Shown here: positions 39,327 through 49,202 of the stretch, piece after piece
How the letters are laid out: each line of letters opens with the position of its first letter
How positions within the stretch are numbered: position 1 is the stretch's first letter
Source of the DNA: Pseudomonas resinovorans NBRC 106553
Lineage (GTDB): Bacteria; Pseudomonadota; Gammaproteobacteria; Pseudomonadales; Pseudomonadaceae
Assembly (NCBI RefSeq): GCF_000412695.1
Contig: NC_021499.1
Location: forward strand, 2,480,001 to 2,544,000
Direction: 5' to 3'
DNA: 64,000 nt
Program-made: the position numbers and the translations under genes
Notes under the pieces: generated by a model
The model's database searches: none
Seen by the model: only the letters and a program-made list of their open reading frames with translations
What the model was told of the DNA's origin: nothing

Positions 39327-40670
39327 TCAGGGCGCGGCGGCGACAGTGGCGAGTCTCTGGACCTCGCCCCAGGCGCGCAGGAAGTTGCCGCCCCAGAGCT
39401 TGGCGATGTCCTGGTCGGAGTAGCCGCGGGTGATGAGTTCGGCGGTGACGTTGCGGGCCTCGGCGGCGTTCTCCCAGCCGATCACGCCGCCACCGTCGTT
39501 GAAGTCGGAGCTGATGCCGACGTGGTCGATGCCGACCTTCTTCACCGTGTAGTCGATGGCGTCGACATAGTCCTGGAGGGTGGCCTTGGGCTCTTCCTCG
39601 AGGATGCCGTAGAGGGCGCCGGCGTATTCGCCGAACTTCCGCTCCGGCCAGATGGCGATCACCGGGTCCGCGGGCATCAGCGCCTGGTTGAGGTTCTCCA
39701 GGGGTTGCAGGCCGTGCTCGGCGCGCAGTGCGTTGAGGCGCTCGCGGGTCTTCTGGGTCAGCGGCTTGAGGTAGGTGGGGAAGGCCACCACCTGCACCAC
39801 GCCACCGGTGTCCTTGATGGCTTTCAGCTCCTGGTCGCTGAGGTTGCGGTCGATGTCCACCAGGCCGCGCACGGCCGAGTGGGAGGCGATGACCGGGGCG
39901 CGGGTGAGGCGGGTGACTTCTTCCACCGCCTTGCGCGACATCTGCGACACGTCGATCACCACGCCCAGTTCGTTGAGCCGCCGCACGGCCTGGCGGCCGG
40001 TGTCGGAGAGGCCGCCGAGGGCGTCCGGGGTGTCGTTGTAGAAGGGCATCGGGCGCGAGGAGTCGGCCCAGTCGTTGTTGGCCACGTAGCTGAAGCCGAA
40101 GATGCGCATGCCGCGCGCGGCCCAGTGGTCGAGGCGGCTGATGTCGTTACCCAGGGGGTAGGCGTTGAGCATGCTGATGACGATGGCGAACTTGCCTTCG
40201 CCGGCCAGGCGCTTGAAGTCCTCGGGGGTGTAGGCGATGGCTGCCTGGTTGGGGAAGTCGCGGGCGATGCCGGTGATGATGCGGTAGCGCGCTTCCTGCT
40301 CCTTCTGCGCCTCCGGCAGGAAGGCCGGGGTGGGGCGGTGCGGGGCATTGGGGCCGTTCCACAGCTCAGGCCAGGCGAATACCGTCAGCGCCGCGCCGGA
40401 GAGGCGCCCACGGGCGGCCTTGGGCAGGTCGAACTGGGTGCCGCTGTCCTTGTCGGCTTCCGAGCCCGGGGTGCCGTAGTCGATGGGCACGTTGATGTGG
40501 CTGTCGAAGGAGAGCATGCGCTCTTGCAGTTCCGCTGCGTGCTTCATCACCTTGGGCGGGTAGGCGGGGCCTTCTTCAAACAGGTATTTCTGGCCGAAGA
40601 ACACGCTCGCGGCCAGGGCCGGGACGAACAGGGCAACGCCGGTCAGCAGGAGTTTTCTGGAGCGCAGCAT
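39327..40670 (-). CDS. pvdM: Membrane dipeptidase-like pyoverdine maturation protein
   Basis: This 447-aa protein has the fold of renal (M19) dipeptidases. An uncleaved or cleaved N-terminal hydrophobic segment (LLLTGVALFVPALAASVFFG) sends it to the periplasm. The first metal motif reads FDSHINVPIDYG, and VIASHSAVRGLVDIDRN and VGISSDFNDGGG follow later. PvdM is known to be needed for chromophore maturation. First gene of pvdMNO; GAGGA lies five bases before the start and a PvdS box 33 bp before it. Confidence 0.9.
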   Translation of the reverse strand: MLRSRKLLLTGVALFVPALAASVFFGQKYLFEEGPAYPPKVMKHAAELQERMLSFDSHINVPIDYGTPGSEADKDSGTQFDLPKAARGRLSGAALTVFAWPELWNGPNAPHRPTPAFLPEAQKEQEARYRIITGIARDFPNQAAIAYTPEDFKRLAGEGKFAIVISMLNAYPLGNDISRLDHWAARGMRIFGFSYVANNDWADSSRPMPFYNDTPDALGGLSDTGRQAVRRLNELGVVIDVSQMSRKAVEEVTRLTRAPVIASHSAVRGLVDIDRNLSDQELKAIKDTGGVVQVVAFPTYLKPLTQKTRERLNALRAEHGLQPLENLNQALMPADPVIAIWPERKFGEYAGALYGILEEEPKATLQDYVDAIDYTVKKVGIDHVGISSDFNDGGGVIGWENAAEARNVTAELITRGYSDQDIAKLWGGNFLRAWGEVQRLATVAAAP

Positions 40671-40702
40671 GGTGTCCTCGAACGAATGGGTTTTGCTTCA
40701 GG

Positions 40703-40726
40703 ACGGCTGGGCGCCGGGGAAATTTA
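40703..40726 (-). promoter_or_regulatory. PvdS (IS) box of pvdMNO
   Basis: On the minus strand TAAAT (40726-40722) and CGT (40705-40703) are separated by exactly 16 bp. The box faces pvdM and is the mirror half of the pvdP box. Confidence 0.9.
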
Positions 40727-40747
40727 GGCACGCTAAATTTCCCCGGC
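40713..40747. promoter_or_regulatory. Perfect inverted repeat joining the pvdM and pvdP promoters
   Basis: GCCGGGGAAATTTA (40713-40726), a 7-bp spacer GGCACGC and TAAATTTCCCCGGC (40734-40747) form a perfect 14-bp inverted repeat. Each arm contains the -35 half of one PvdS box. Confidence 0.9.
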
Positions 40748-40757
40748 GACGGCTCGT
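40734..40757 (+). promoter_or_regulatory. PvdS (IS) box of pvdP
   Basis: TAAAT (40734-40738) and CGT (40755-40757) are separated by exactly 16 bp, facing pvdP 45 bp downstream. Confidence 0.9.
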
Positions 40758-40801
40758 CCTTGCCTTGATAGAGCACGGCTCACGAGGTCAGACGACAGGT
40801 T

Positions 40802-42385
40802 ATGCGCTTCACCAGACGACGCTTCATGGCGGGGCTGGCGGCCACCAGCGCGGTGGTCCTGCCCACGTCCCTCTACGCATGGAACCAGGAGCGGGAACGC
40901 CGGGAGGCCGCCCGCATCACCCCGGACGAAGCCAGCCTGACGCTGCCGGAAACCACGGAAAGCCACCTGGGCAACCGCCTGCGCGGCAGCTGGCGCTTCC
41001 AGTTGGTGGATGCCGTGCTGCCCGGCCTGGACGGCGAGTGCGAGCTGCTGCTGGACGTGGCCGCCGCCGGTCGTTCCATCCGTGGCGTGCTGCGTACCCC
41101 GGACGGTACGAGCTATCAGGTGCTGGGGGACCTCTCCAGCAGCCAGCAGACCCGCGTGCGCTGGCGCCTGGCCGAGGCCGGCAGCCCGGCGGCCTATGAA
41201 TGCACCGCGGTGCTGGATGAGGTCTGGGGCGCCTGGCAGAACGACGGCAACAGCGCTTCCCTGAGCGGCCGCCTGGCCTGGCTGGACCTGCCGCTGCGCA
41301 CGCCGCTGACCTTTCTCGCGGTGAAGCAGGCCTTCCCCGAGGCCCGCGAGCGCGTGGCCCTGGAACCGCAGACCCTGGCCTGGCTGGTCTCCCCCGGGCA
41401 CCGCCTGTTCCACCAGCTCTGGCACGCCTCGCGGGACAAGTGGGACGACCTGGCCGAGGACAAGCGCGACGCCCTGCGCGGCCTCGGCTGGCAGCCCGGG
41501 CCCCAGGGCGAGGAGCGCGACGCCCGTGGCAAGGAAAAGCACCGCAACGGCTCCGGGGTGGACTTCCTGTTCATGCATCGGCACATGCTGATGGCCGCGC
41601 GCAATTTGCAGCCGCTACCGTCCTGGACCAGCCTGCCGTTGCCGCGCCAGTACATCGGCTACGGCCTGGAGGACTTCGCCGCGAAGACGGTGAACCAGGA
41701 CGGCTTCTCCGTGCCGCCGGCCTGGGAATCCCCGGAGGACGAGGAGTTCAACCGCTGGCTGCTGGACATCAAGAGCAACGAGGCCTTCCACGCCAACTTC
41801 CAGATGTGGGAAGCGCAGTACCAGGACCCGGAATACCTGGCCAGGCTCAAGCTCGGCGAGTTCGGCTCGCAGCTGGAGCTGGGCATGCACGACTGGCTGC
41901 ACATGCGCTGGGCGGCGGTGACCCGCGACCCCTCCAATGGCATGCCGGTGGTCTTCGACCGCGACCCGGTGGACTTCTCGCCGCGCTGGTTCCGAGCGGA
42001 GAACGACTACCTGGGCGACCCCTTCTCCTCCCATGTGAACCCGGTGTTCTGGTATTTCCACGGCTGGATCGACGACCGCCTGGACGACTGGTTCCGCGCC
42101 CACGAGCGCGCCCATCCGGGGGAGGTGGTGCGCCGCGAGGTGAATGGCGTGCCCTGGTTCGCCCCGGGCAAGTGGGTGGAAGTGGACGAACCCTGGCTCG
42201 GCCCGACCACCCATGGCTGCGGCCAGTGGCTGCACGACGCCGAGGTGACCACGGTGGAAACCGATATCGAGACCATGAAACTGGCCCTGCGCATCGCCTT
42301 CAGCGCCGACCAGGAGGTCCCCGACCTTTTGAAACGCGCGCCGCGCCGGCCCTTCTATGCGCGGAGCATGGGGCGGACCGCGTAG
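40802..42385 (+). CDS. pvdP: Periplasmic tyrosinase forming the pyoverdine chromophore
   Basis: This 527-aa copper tyrosinase oxidises the D-Tyr of ferribactin to start the fluorescent chromophore. A Tat signal is clear (TRRRFMAGLAATSAVVLP). Copper-ligand candidates are in HRLFHQLWHASRDKW, LFMHRHMLMA, LGMHDWLHMRW and SSHVNPVFWYFHGWID. The C-terminal FYARS segment corresponds to the lid region that carries a regulatory Tyr in PAO1. The stop TAG forms the first bases of a repeat element. It has its own promoter divergent from pvdMNO. Confidence 0.92.
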   Translation: MRFTRRRFMAGLAATSAVVLPTSLYAWNQERERREAARITPDEASLTLPETTESHLGNRLRGSWRFQLVDAVLPGLDGECELLLDVAAAGRSIRGVLRTPDGTSYQVLGDLSSSQQTRVRWRLAEAGSPAAYECTAVLDEVWGAWQNDGNSASLSGRLAWLDLPLRTPLTFLAVKQAFPEARERVALEPQTLAWLVSPGHRLFHQLWHASRDKWDDLAEDKRDALRGLGWQPGPQGEERDARGKEKHRNGSGVDFLFMHRHMLMAARNLQPLPSWTSLPLPRQYIGYGLEDFAAKTVNQDGFSVPPAWESPEDEEFNRWLLDIKSNEAFHANFQMWEAQYQDPEYLARLKLGEFGSQLELGMHDWLHMRWAAVTRDPSNGMPVVFDRDPVDFSPRWFRAENDYLGDPFSSHVNPVFWYFHGWIDDRLDDWFRAHERAHPGEVVRREVNGVPWFAPGKWVEVDEPWLGPTTHGCGQWLHDAEVTTVETDIETMKLALRIAFSADQEVPDLLKRAPRRPFYARSMGRTA

Positions 42386-42453
42386 GATGGGTTGAGCGTA
42401 GCGATACCCATGCGGGTCGGATTGATGGGTATCGCAAGCTCAACCCATCCTAC
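42382..42453. repeat. Inverted repeat, GTAGGATGGGTTGAGCG family
   Basis: GTAGGATGGGTTGAGCG to GCTCAACCCATCCTAC, with ATACCCAT and ATGGGTAT inside. It begins one base before the pvdP stop. A shorter relic (CGACCCATCCTA) at 42539-42551 contains the opmQ stop on the other strand. The 85 bp between hold only a GC hairpin and part of the CGAATGAGTTCGC family. Confidence 0.85.
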
Positions 42454-42548
42454 AAAGAGATTCCGCGCGATACGCGGCCACGGCCCGCTGCGCGGGCCTT
42501 CGCGAATGAGTTCGCTACAGGAAGCAGGTCGTGCTAGCGCGACCCATC

Positions 42549-43946
42549 CTATGGTTTCCAGCCCCCGCCCAATGCCCGATACAGGCTCACCGACGCCTGC
42601 AGGCGCGCCTGCTGCAATTGCACCTGCTGGTCCTGGGCCTGGAACAGGGTGCGCTGGGTTTCCAGTACCGTGAGCAGGGTTTCGGCGCCGGCCTGGTAGC
42701 GGGTTTCGGACAGGTCGAAGGCCAGTCGCGCCTGTTCCACTTCCTCGGTCTGCCAGCGGCGTTGCTGGTCGAGGCCGTCGGCGCTGTTCAGGGCCTTCTC
42801 CACGTCCGCCAGGGCATTGAGGATCGCGGTGTTGTAGCTGCCCAGCAGTTCGTCCTGACGTGCCTGGCTGCGGTCCCGCTCGGCGCTCAGGCGGCCGCCG
42901 CTGAAGATCGGCGCGGCGAGTCCGGCGGCGAGGTTGTAGTAGGGGTTGCGCAGGGTGTCGTGGAAGCGGTCGGCGCCGGTGGCGAGGCTCGCGGTCAGGG
43001 TCAGCTTGGGCAGCATGGCGGCGCGGGCCACCTTGAGGTCGCCGTCGGCGGCCACCAGTTGTGCCTCGGCCGCGGCGATGTCCGGGCGGCGGGTGAGCAG
43101 GTCGCTGGGCAGGCCGGCGGCGATGGCCGGATTGCCGAGGTCTTCCAGGCGGCCGTGCAACTGCAACTGCTGGACCGGCTGGCCGAGCAGCAGGGCGAGG
43201 GCGATCAGGGCCTCCCGCTGTTGCTGGGCCAGCAGTGGCAGCTGGCGCTGTTGCGCGGCCACCAGGCTGCGTTGCTGGGCCAGCTCCAGGCGGGTGGCGG
43301 CACCGGCGCCCTGGCGGGACTGGACCAGCTCCAGCACCTGTTCGGCGTTGGCCAGGTTCTGTCGGCCGATATCCAGCTGCCGGGCCAGGGCCAGGGCCTG
43401 AATATAGGTGCTGGCCACGCCGGCGCTGATGGTCAGTTCCAGGGTGGCGCGGTCCGCCTCGCTGGCGCGCAGGCGTTGCAGGGCGGCGTCGCGGGCGGCG
43501 GCGTTGGCGCCCCAGAAGTCCACTTCGTAGCTGGCGTTGAGTGCCGCGCTGAAGAAGTCGATGCGGGAGTCTTCGTCACTGGCGTCGATCTGGCTGAAGC
43601 CGTCGCCACTCATCAGGCCTTGCCGGTTGGCATCGAGGTTGGCGTTCAGGCTGGGCAGCAATGCTGCGCCGGCAATGCGCGCCGAGGCTTCGGCCTGGCG
43701 CACGCGGGCCAGGGCGGAGGCCAGGTCCTGGTTGGCGACGCGGGCCTGTTCCACCAGTTGGCCGAGTTCGGCGCTGCCGAAGCTCCGCCACCACTGGCTG
43801 TCGATGACCGTGCCGTGGGCCATCCGGGGCCCTTGCCAGGCCGCCGGGGGTTCCAGCTGGCCGGCGGGTTTTTCCAGGGGGCTGCCGCAGCCGGCCAGGG
43901 CAATGCAGAAGGAGAGCAGGGTGAGGCGGGTCGTCATCGGGATCAT
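42549..43946 (-). CDS. opmQ: Outer-membrane channel of the PvdRT-OpmQ efflux system
   Basis: This 465-aa TolC/NodT-type outer-membrane lipoprotein has a signal with lipobox LAGC near residue 20. Two repeated outer-membrane efflux domains follow, with [20 protein letters not shown] and [19 protein letters not shown] typical of the family. With PvdR and PvdT it recycles or secretes pyoverdine from the periplasm. The ATG at 43946 overlaps the pvdT stop (ATGA); a second ATG at 43937 is possible. Confidence 0.92.
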   Translation of the reverse strand: MIPMTTRLTLLSFCIALAGCGSPLEKPAGQLEPPAAWQGPRMAHGTVIDSQWWRSFGSAELGQLVEQARVANQDLASALARVRQAEASARIAGAALLPSLNANLDANRQGLMSGDGFSQIDASDEDSRIDFFSAALNASYEVDFWGANAAARDAALQRLRASEADRATLELTISAGVASTYIQALALARQLDIGRQNLANAEQVLELVQSRQGAGAATRLELAQQRSLVAAQQRQLPLLAQQQREALIALALLLGQPVQQLQLHGRLEDLGNPAIAAGLPSDLLTRRPDIAAAEAQLVAADGDLKVARAAMLPKLTLTASLATGADRFHDTLRNPYYNLAAGLAAPIFSGGRLSAERDRSQARQDELLGSYNTAILNALADVEKALNSADGLDQQRRWQTEEVEQARLAFDLSETRYQAGAETLLTVLETQRTLFQAQDQQVQLQQARLQASVSLYRALGGGWKP

Positions 43947-45895
43947 TCGCTGGAAAGGGCCACCACGGGTGCGAGTTGCGCAGCCTTGCGTGCCGGCATG
44001 TAGCCGAACAGGACGCCGGTGCACAGGGCGCTGCCAAAGGCGCCGAGCACGGCGGGAAGGGAGAACACCAGGGCCACCTCGGCCAGGTGCAGGACGCCGC
44101 CGATGAGCAGCGCGAGCACCAGGCCCACCAGGCCGCCGATCAGGGTCAGCAGCACCGCTTCGGTGAGGAACTGGCGGAGGATGTCGCGCTGGCGGGCGCC
44201 GGTGGCGATGCGGATGCCGATCTCGCGGGTACGCTCGCGCACGGTCATCAGCATGATGTTCATCACGCCGATGCCACCCACCACCAGGGAGATGGCGGCG
44301 ATGGCGCCGAGCATCAGCGACAGGCTGTTGCGGGTGCGCGCCTCGGCCTGGATCATCGCCGCGTCGTTGGTCAGCTCGTAGTCGCGCACGCCCCGGTGCA
44401 GTTGCAGCATCAGCGCGTCGATGGCCTGCTCGGCCTCGTGGACGCGCTCGGCGTCGGCGGCGGCGATGATCACGAACTCCGGGTTCGGCTGGCCGAACAG
44501 GCGCACGCTGGCGGAGGAGTAGGGCACCACTATCTGGTTGTCGGCGTCTTCGTCGCCCGAGCTGGCGCCTTTTGCCGCCAGCAGGCCGATCACCTGGAAG
44601 GGCGCGTTGTTGATCAGGATGTAGCTTCCTAACGGGTCTTCGCCATTGCGGAAGAGCTTTTCCTTCACCTTGGGGCCAATCAGCGCCACGGCGGCGGCGC
44701 TGTCTTCGTCGGCCTGGGTGAAGAAGCTGCCTTCGGCCGCCGGCCAGTTGAGGATGTGCGGGAAGTCGACGCCGTTGCCACGGGTATAGGCCTGGTGGTC
44801 GACGTTGGCGTAGCGCACCGTGGTGTCGCCGCCGTTGACCGGCATGATCATCTTCACCTGGGGCAGGGTGGCCAGGGCCCGGACGTCGTCCAGGGTGACC
44901 AGCCCTGCCGGGCTGCGCGGGGTTTCGGAGAGGCCCGAGAGGTAGATGAGGTTGGAGCCGAAGGCACCCATCTGGTTCATCACCTGGCGTTTGCTGCCTT
45001 CGCCCACTGCCAGCATCACCACCACCGAGGCGACGCCGATGACAATGCCGAGCAGGGTGAGCGCGGTGCGGAAGCGGTTGACCCACATGACCCGCCAGGC
45101 GGCCTGCATGGCTTCGCGTATGTCCGTCAGCAGCGAGGCGCCGCCGCTGTCGCCCCGGGCCAGGCGTTCGGCCATGCCCTTGGCGTCGCTGCCCGGGGTG
45201 GGCGTGGCACCGCTGTCGCTGAGGATCTGCCCGTCGCGGATCTCGATGACCCGCCGCGCCCGTGCCGCCACTTCGCGGTCGTGGGTGATGAGGATGATGG
45301 TGTGGCCCTGGTCGGCCAGCTCGTCGAGCAGGGTCATGACCTCGGCGCCGCTGTGGCTGTCCAGGGCGCCGGTGGGTTCGTCGGCGAGAATGATGTGGCC
45401 GCCGTTCATCAGCGCGCGGGCGATGGATACCCGTTGCTGCTGGCCGCCGGAGAGCTGGTTGGGACGGTGCTCCAGGCGCTGCCCCAGGCCGAGCCGGGTG
45501 AGCAGTTCGCTGGCGCGCTGGCGCCGCTGCTCGGCCGGGGTGCCGGCGTAGATGGCGGGGATTTCCACGTTCTCCCGGGCCGAGGCCGAGGGGATCAGGT
45601 GGTAGCCCTGGAACACGAAGCCGAAGGCCTCGCGGCGCAACCAGGCGAGTTGGTCGTCGTCCAGGTCGGCGACGTCCTGGCCGGCGAAGCGGTAACTGCC
45701 GTCACTGGGGCGGTCGAGGCAGCCGAGGATGTTCATCAGGGTCGACTTGCCGGAGCCCGAGGTGCCGACGATGGCGACGAATTCGCCGGTGCGGATGGAC
45801 AGGGACACGCCGCGCAGCACGTCGGTCTGCGGCGCGCCGTTGTCGCCGCCATAGCGCTTGCGGATGCCCTCGAGCTGGATCAGCGGTTCGCTCAT
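43943..45895 (-). CDS. pvdT: MacB-like ABC transporter of the pyoverdine efflux system
   Basis: This 650-aa protein has an N-terminal ATPase (Walker [10 protein letters not shown] near residue 44, [10 protein letters not shown], signature [26 protein letters not shown]). A membrane helix near residue 290, a large periplasmic domain and three C-terminal helices follow, the MacB layout. It works with PvdR and OpmQ. It starts 8 bp after pvdR and ends overlapping opmQ by 4 bp. Confidence 0.93.
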   Translation of the reverse strand: MSEPLIQLEGIRKRYGGDNGAPQTDVLRGVSLSIRTGEFVAIVGTSGSGKSTLMNILGCLDRPSDGSYRFAGQDVADLDDDQLAWLRREAFGFVFQGYHLIPSASARENVEIPAIYAGTPAEQRRQRASELLTRLGLGQRLEHRPNQLSGGQQQRVSIARALMNGGHIILADEPTGALDSHSGAEVMTLLDELADQGHTIILITHDREVAARARRVIEIRDGQILSDSGATPTPGSDAKGMAERLARGDSGGASLLTDIREAMQAAWRVMWVNRFRTALTLLGIVIGVASVVVMLAVGEGSKRQVMNQMGAFGSNLIYLSGLSETPRSPAGLVTLDDVRALATLPQVKMIMPVNGGDTTVRYANVDHQAYTRGNGVDFPHILNWPAAEGSFFTQADEDSAAAVALIGPKVKEKLFRNGEDPLGSYILINNAPFQVIGLLAAKGASSGDEDADNQIVVPYSSASVRLFGQPNPEFVIIAAADAERVHEAEQAIDALMLQLHRGVRDYELTNDAAMIQAEARTRNSLSLMLGAIAAISLVVGGIGVMNIMLMTVRERTREIGIRIATGARQRDILRQFLTEAVLLTLIGGLVGLVLALLIGGVLHLAEVALVFSLPAVLGAFGSALCTGVLFGYMPARKAAQLAPVVALSSE

Positions 45896-45903
45896 GGCCG
45901 GCC

Positions 45904-47076
45904 TCAGCTTTCGTCGGCGACGGGGCCGACCAGCAGGCGTTCGCCTTCTTCCAGGCCGGACAGCACCTGGATGCGCAGTCGGTCGCGCACGCCGGTGCGC
46001 ACTTCCCGCGCCTGGGCGTTGCCGTCCTCGTCGAGCACGCGGGCCTGGTAGGTGCCGGGTTTGCCGTCGATGGGCTGCAGCGCGGCCAGGGGCACGCTGA
46101 GGGTGTCCTTGGCGCTGGCGGCCACGAAGAACACCTGGGCGGTCATTTCCGGCAGCAGGGTGTGGTCGTCGTTGTCCACGTCCAGCAGCACGCTGTAGAG
46201 CACCACGCGACCGCTGCCCGCGCCCTGGCCGGTGCCGCTGACCGGGCTGCCGCCGCCCTGGTTCATCTGCTCCAGCGGACGGGGCGGCACCGGCAGGATC
46301 TGCCGGACCTTGCCCTGCCAGCGCCGGCCCTCGCCACCGAGAGTGGTGAAGTAGGCGGTCATGCCGGGCTTGACCCGGCCGATGTCCGCTTCGGATACCT
46401 GGGCCCAGACGGTCATCGGCGAGAGCCGCGCGATGCGCATCACCAGGGGCGTCTGTTCCAGGGCGTTGAGGGTCTGGCCGACGCGGGCGTCGAGGGCCAC
46501 CACTGTGCCGGAGATGGGCGCGTAGATGCGGGTGTAGCCGAGTTCCGCCTCGTCGCTGCGCAGGGTGGCCTCGGCCTGGCGGATCTGCGCCTTGAGCATC
46601 TTCAGCTTGGCCTGGGTGGCGCGCAGTTGCGCCTGCGCGGCCTGCAGGTCTTCGTCGCGGGTGGCGCCGCTGTTGGCCAGAAGGGTCTGGCGCTGGTGCT
46701 GCTGGCGGGCCAGGTCGTGCTGGGCATGCTGCTCTTCGAGCTGCGCCTTGAGGCTGTCGATCTGGGCGTGGCCGGCGTCGACCTTGGCGCGTTGGGTGGA
46801 GGGGTCGATCTCCAGCAGCAACTGGCCTTCCTTCACCTCGTCGCCCACTTCCGCGTGCAGGCGCAGCACCTGCCCAGAGGCCTGGGCGCCGACATCGACA
46901 TAGCGACGCGGTTGCAGGGTGCCGAGGGCGGTGACGCTGCTTTCCAGGTCGGCGCGGGCGGCGGCGACGGTGGTCGGTTGCGCCTCGCCGGGGGCGAAGG
47001 CCTGCCAGCCGGCGAGGCTCAGCGCGGCGAGGGGGAGAAGGGTGAGGGCCCAGGCTTTGGTACGGCTACTTCGCAT
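45904..47076 (-). CDS. pvdR: Periplasmic adaptor of the pyoverdine efflux system
   Basis: This 390-aa MacA-type membrane fusion protein has an N-terminal signal-anchor ([19 protein letters not shown]). Lipoyl halves flank a coiled coil (about residues 95-165, rich in Gln, Ala and Leu), followed by beta-barrel and C-terminal domains ([15 protein letters not shown]). It links PvdT to OpmQ. First gene of the operon; its PvdS box lies 48 bp upstream. Confidence 0.92.
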   Translation of the reverse strand: MRSSRTKAWALTLLPLAALSLAGWQAFAPGEAQPTTVAAARADLESSVTALGTLQPRRYVDVGAQASGQVLRLHAEVGDEVKEGQLLLEIDPSTQRAKVDAGHAQIDSLKAQLEEQHAQHDLARQQHQRQTLLANSGATRDEDLQAAQAQLRATQAKLKMLKAQIRQAEATLRSDEAELGYTRIYAPISGTVVALDARVGQTLNALEQTPLVMRIARLSPMTVWAQVSEADIGRVKPGMTAYFTTLGGEGRRWQGKVRQILPVPPRPLEQMNQGGGSPVSGTGQGAGSGRVVLYSVLLDVDNDDHTLLPEMTAQVFFVAASAKDTLSVPLAALQPIDGKPGTYQARVLDEDGNAQAREVRTGVRDRLRIQVLSGLEEGERLLVGPVADES

Positions 47077-47123
47077 GCAACGGCGTCCGGCGTCAGTGAT
47101 GGGAATGGCGCATCCCTGTCTGG

Positions 47124-47147
47124 ACGAAGGGAGGCGAGGGGAATTTA
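47124..47147 (-). promoter_or_regulatory. PvdS (IS) box of pvdRT-opmQ
   Basis: On the minus strand TAAAT (47147-47143) and CGT (47126-47124) are separated by exactly 16 bp, facing pvdR. Confidence 0.88.
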
Positions 47148-47204
47148 AGGAGGAGGTGCTGCCTTGGCCGTGGCGCCGCTCGCGGGCCGGGGGGGCGCAG
47201 CGGC

Positions 47205-47252
47205 CTTGAAGGGGCGACTGCGTCGCCCTTGGCGATTGAAATCGCCCCTACA
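47205..47252. repeat. Partial element of the GGCGAATTCATTCGCC family
   Basis: GGGGCGACTGCGTCGCCC and GGCGATTGAAATCGCCCCTAC lie just past the fpvR stop. Only one end matches the family fully. Confidence 0.6.
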
Positions 47253-47276
47253 CCTGGAGGAACGGCTTGCCCGGGC

Positions 47277-48281
47277 TCAGCGCAGGCCGATCACCGTGCT
47301 GCCTTCTTCGTTCTTGCTGATGCTCAGCGGCAGGACCTTGGGCAGGGTGTTGACCAGGCCGGCGATGTCGTCGGTGTTGTAGATGCCGCCGACGCGAAGG
47401 CGCGCGGTGGACTGGTCCGCCAGCAGCACCGGCTGGTCGAGGTAGCGGTTTATCAGCGGCAGGGCCTCGGCCAGGCTCATGTCGTCGAGGATCAGCTTGC
47501 CGTCGCGCCAGGCCAGGATGGCGGCGGTGTCGGCCGGGCCCACGGCGGGCAGGTAGTCCTGGCTGTGGTAGCGCGCCTGCATGCCGGGGGTGAGGGTGCT
47601 GCCCTGGTTGTGCTGGTCGTCGCTGCTGACCCGCACCGAGCCTTCGGTGACGGTGACCACCACCTCGTCCTGGTACTTCCAGACGTTGAAGCGGGTGCCG
47701 GTGACGGTGACGGTGCCACTGCCGGCGCTGACCACGAAGGGGTGCTGGGTGTCGTGGCTGACGTGGAAGTAGGCTTCGCCTTCGCTCAGGGACACACTGC
47801 GACGGTTCTTGAAATTGGCGAAGGTGAGGCGGGTGCCCAGGTTCAGGTCCACCTCGCTGCCGTCGGGCAGCTCCACGTGTCGGCGGCTGTTCTCGGCTTC
47901 ATAGCGGCGGTAGTCGTTGGGCAGCAGGCCCAGGGACCAGCCGGTGTAGCCGATCACCGGCAGGGCGAAGAAGGCGACGGCGGCGGCCACCGCGAAGCGG
48001 CGCAGGCGGCTCGGTTGGCGCGGCATCGGCCTGGGGAACTCGATGACGCTGGCCGGCTCCCGCGCCAGGGGGCTGGCGCTGCTCGGCAGCGCGGAGGAAA
48101 TCTCCCAGATCTCCAGCATCTCGGCGAACTCGCGGGCGTGCTCCGGATCCGCTTCCACCCAGCGCTGAAACGCCAGGCGCTCCTCGTCGGTGCAGTCCTC
48201 GTCGTGCAGGCGCATGCACCAGTAGGCGGCATCTTCGGTGAGCTTTTCGCCCTGGGAGGTGGCGGGCGTCGGCGTGTTCAT
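47277..48281 (-). CDS. fpvR: FecR-type anti-sigma factor
   Basis: This 334-aa inner-membrane signal transducer should hold the sigma factors FpvI and PvdS in check until FpvA is occupied. The cytoplasmic FecR N-terminal domain (AAYWCMRLHDEDCTDEERLAFQ onward) is followed by one helix near residues 105-125 (FAVAAAVAFFALPVIGY). A periplasmic FecR domain (HVELPDGSEVDLNLGTRL) and an STN-like tail follow. Length is near the 331 aa I recall for PAO1 FpvR. The start at 48281 lacks a clear ribosome site; a TTG at 48341 would add 20 residues. Divergent from fpvI, as in PAO1. Confidence 0.85.
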   Translation of the reverse strand: MNTPTPATSQGEKLTEDAAYWCMRLHDEDCTDEERLAFQRWVEADPEHAREFAEMLEIWEISSALPSSASPLAREPASVIEFPRPMPRQPSRLRRFAVAAAVAFFALPVIGYTGWSLGLLPNDYRRYEAENSRRHVELPDGSEVDLNLGTRLTFANFKNRRSVSLSEGEAYFHVSHDTQHPFVVSAGSGTVTVTGTRFNVWKYQDEVVVTVTEGSVRVSSDDQHNQGSTLTPGMQARYHSQDYLPAVGPADTAAILAWRDGKLILDDMSLAEALPLINRYLDQPVLLADQSTARLRVGGIYNTDDIAGLVNTLPKVLPLSISKNEEGSTVIGLR

Positions 48282-48343
48282 AGGGAGAGTCGATCCAGTG
48301 CGGGCCAGCGATGTGGGAGTAAATCGGCGAGCAGGCTTCAAAT

Positions 48344-48362
48344 GTTCATGAGAATTATTATA
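48344..48362. promoter_or_regulatory. Candidate Fur box between fpvR and fpvI
   Basis: On the minus strand the 19 bases TATAATAATTCTCATGAAC match the GATAATGATAATCATTATC consensus at 13 positions. The site lies in the divergent gap and could repress both genes when iron is plentiful. Confidence 0.6.
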
Positions 48363-48450
48363 AATTTGGCGAGGTCTAAGTGCCAGTACCGGGCATTGTT
48401 CACATTTTCACCGGTTCCAGGAAGTATTTCGGCGGTAAGGCGGGTAACTG

Positions 48451-48930
48451 ATGGTGGATTCTTACTACCGGGAACTGGTGAAGTACCTGACGTCGACCTT
48501 GGGCGATCGTCATCTGGCTTCCGACGTCGCCCACGACGCCTATCTGCGGGTGCTGGAGCGGGCGCGACAGGACGCCATCGAGCAGCCACGGGCCTTTCTC
48601 TATCGCACCGCCATCAACCTCTCCATCGACGAGCACCGGCGCCGGCTGGTGCGTCGCAGCGAGCCACTGGAAGTGCTGGAGCAGGAGGAGGGGCCGCGCG
48701 TCCATTCGCCGCAGACCACCCTCTACCAGAAGCAGCGCCTGGATATGGTCGAGCGCGCCCTCGAAGAACTCCCCGCCGTCTGCCGCGATGCGTTCCTGCT
48801 GCGCAAGATCGAGGGCATGGCTCACGGCGAGATCGCCGAGCGCCTGGACATCTCCAAGGGCATGGTGGAGAAGCACATCGTCAACGCCATGAAGCATTGC
48901 CGCCTGCGTATCCAGGAGTGGGGCGGCTGA
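48451..48930 (+). CDS. fpvI: ECF sigma factor, FecI/FpvI type
   Basis: This 159-aa iron-starvation sigma factor has region 2 at about residues 5-70 (DVAHDAYLRVLERA, AFLYRTAINLSIDEHRRR). Region 4 lies at about 100-155 (ALEELPAVCRDAFLLRKIEGMAHGEIAERL, then the HTH near SKGMVEKHI). Length equals PAO1 FpvI as I recall. In PAO1 FpvI drives the receptor gene fpvA. PvdS itself is not in this window; position next to fpvR and pvdA supports FpvI rather than PvdS. AAGG lies ten bases upstream of the ATG. Confidence 0.85.
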   Translation: MVDSYYRELVKYLTSTLGDRHLASDVAHDAYLRVLERARQDAIEQPRAFLYRTAINLSIDEHRRRLVRRSEPLEVLEQEEGPRVHSPQTTLYQKQRLDMVERALEELPAVCRDAFLLRKIEGMAHGEIAERLDISKGMVEKHIVNAMKHCRLRIQEWGG

Positions 48931-48959
48931 CGGCGCACCCGCTCAGATCGGCGCATCAC

Positions 48960-49089
48960 GTAGGAGCGAGCTCTGCTCGCGAAGGTTCGCGAGGGGTAGG
49001 AGCGAATTCATTCGCGAACCAGGACACAGTCCTGCCCGGGCTCAAGCGGGACGGCTGCGCCGTCCATCGCGATTGAAATCACTCCTACA
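48960..49089. repeat. Full element, GTAGGAGCGAATTCATTCGC variant
   Basis: GTAGGAGCGAGCTCTGCTCG and a second start GTAGGAGCGAATTCATTCGC face GCGATTGAAATCACTCCTAC. The doubled left end sets it apart from the other copies. It ends 20 bp before the pvdA promoter box. Confidence 0.75.
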
Positions 49090-49108
49090 ACACGACTCCC
49101 CCTTCCTC

Positions 49109-49132
49109 TAAATTTCCCGGAACACATCTCGT
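49109..49132 (+). promoter_or_regulatory. PvdS (IS) box of pvdA
   Basis: TAAAT (49109-49113) and CGT (49130-49132) are separated by exactly 16 bp. It lies 70 bp before the pvdA start. Confidence 0.9.
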
Positions 49133-49202
49133 TACTTCTGAGCACGCATGCCGCCGGCATGCCCCAACGCCTGGCCCGGCCCACGACTCAGAGGACTACG
49201 AG

